From NCBI GenBank assembly GCA_903918595.1, contig CAIXFB010000430.1:1-6206 (forward strand): a stretch of 6,206 nt of DNA, read 5' to 3'. The position numbers and the translations under genes were made by a program. Shown one piece after another: positions 5,560 to 6,206 of this stretch. Origin of the DNA: an uncultured Actinomycetes bacterium (GTDB taxonomy: Bacteria > Actinomycetota > Actinomycetes > S36-B12). Positions within the stretch are counted from its first letter, which is position 1. Each line of letters opens with the position of its first letter. The notes beneath the pieces were generated by a model. The model was not told the origin of the DNA, searched no databases, and worked only from the letters and a program-made list of their open reading frames with translations.

Positions 5560-6206
5560 GAGTGGCCAACAATTGTCGTTACAGACATTCGCCGCTGCAA
5601 TTGACTAATCCACGGTGACGCGCCCACATGTTGCGCACCTGTGATGACCACAGCGCGTAACACTGAGTGTCTTCTGATCAGTGCATTCACACGCGCGAGT
5701 CCGCACGCCTCAGAAGACAGTGGCTCAACAAGTGCCAGCCAGTCCAGTGCAGACTCACGGTTGCGGATTGTTACTTCCACAGCTGCTTCAGCACCTGTCC
5801 CCGACAAAGCAGTCGTGGTGAGCAACACGCGTTGCTGTGACCCGCACCCGTGCCACCCCCACGACGCCGCCGTTTCGACACTCTCCTCGAAGGCTTCGGG
5901 GTTGAAGTCGTCAAAGAGCGATCCAGATCTGTCATAGGCCTTGATGTTCACGTCCAGTGCCACCAATAGCCACGGCATGGTGGTGTCCACCATGCGGCGC
6001 ACCATGAGTTTGCCTGCGCGGGCGGATGCTTTCCAGTGCACAAGTTTCTGTGGGTCACCGACCACGTACTCACGCACTGATTCAAAGGTGTCACTGCCTG
6101 CGCGTTCAGTTCCGCTCTCCGCGTGTGTGTTCACCACAACGGCGGCCTGCGGTACCGCATGCACACGCGGCACTACCAACACCGAAGTCTGGGAGCGCTT
6201 CGCCAA
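5556..6206 (-). CDS. DUF58 domain protein, C-terminal part (5' end outside window)
   Basis: The frame is open at the right edge, giving the last 216 residues; full-length family members are usually around 400, with two N-terminal membrane segments that would lie off the window. The diagnostic DUF58 signature is at fragment residues 41-71 (bases 5994-6086): FESVREYVVGD, then HWKASARAGKL and VRRM, matching the family's R-Y--GD---IHWK-SAR pattern. It is preceded by a VVPRVHAVP strand, typical of the segment just before the core, and followed by LLVALDV (80-86), the first strand of the von Willebrand A-like half. DUF58 proteins typically accompany a MoxR AAA+ ATPase and a TgpA-like membrane protein, probably as an envelope-associated adaptor; their biochemical role is not settled. 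Here it is translationally coupled (ATGA) to such a membrane protein. A MoxR gene is expected upstream, beyond base 6206. The TTG at the edge is taken as an internal leucine codon. Confidence 0.9.
   Translation of the reverse strand: MAKRSQTSVLVVPRVHAVPQAAVVVNTHAESGTERAGSDTFESVREYVVGDPQKLVHWKASARAGKLMVRRMVDTTMPWLLVALDVNIKAYDRSGSLFDDFNPEAFEESVETAASWGWHGCGSQQRVLLTTTALSGTGAEAAVEVTIRNRESALDWLALVEPLSSEACGLARVNALIRRHSVLRAVVITGAQHVGASPWISQLQRRMSVTTIVGHS

Noticed and set aside
1..6206. CRISPR arrays, tRNAs, insertion sequences or phage genes
   Set aside because: No regularly spaced repeats, no cloverleaf-like segments and no transposase or integrase motifs were found; the lone XRE protein is not enough to call a prophage remnant.

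Overview
The window looks like chromosomal DNA from an actinomycete-type (Actinobacteria) bacterium of moderate GC content. The basis is gene type: an actinobacterial-style long-chain polyprenyl diphosphate synthase with a KTGSL motif, a DUF58 protein coupled to a polytopic membrane protein, and frequent GTG starts. The genus cannot be read from the sequence. No tRNA, rRNA, CRISPR array, transposase or integrase was seen.

Layout. (1) Bases 2-556, plus strand: the 3' two-thirds or so of a polyprenyl diphosphate synthase gene, probably for the menaquinone side chain; it is cut by the left edge. (2) Bases 557-653: a short intergenic leader with two back-to-back potential hairpins, the second of which would hide the ribosome binding site of the next gene. 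(3) Bases 654-2048, plus strand: a two-gene unit of a 79-residue protein of unknown function, then, 9 bases later, a membrane-anchored or secreted clan GH-A glycoside hydrolase (GH39/PslG-like) with both catalytic glutamates. (4) Bases 2045-2341, minus strand: a 98-residue XRE-type helix-turn-helix protein, convergent with the hydrolase and sharing the four bases TTAA at the two stop codons. (5) Bases 2342-2497: a region rich in inverted repeats, including a perfect 14-bp palindrome, which probably holds the regulator's promoter/operator and possibly the terminator of the upstream operon. (6) Bases 2498-6206, minus strand: a tight operon read right to left, consisting of DUF58 protein (cut by the right edge), an 8-TM membrane protein that resembles the TgpA/DUF4129 partner of DUF58 but has no room for a transglutaminase domain, and a secreted 629-residue protein with an unfamiliar cysteine-containing N-terminal region and a second GH-A hydrolase domain.

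How the parts may fit. The two GH-A domains are recognisably homologous (shared GLH-P, RLWD--T-W, TP-WA, SYE--NEPN and TEVN blocks) and lie on opposite strands on either side of the XRE gene. Both enzymes appear extracytoplasmic, so the locus probably handles a cell-surface or extracellular polysaccharide. The DUF58/membrane-protein pair, normally found with a MoxR AAA+ ATPase, would sit in the envelope next to the hydrolase encoded last in the operon. The XRE protein is the only visible regulator and may act on the palindromes beside its own gene. The substrate, the regulator's targets and any link between the two halves are inference.
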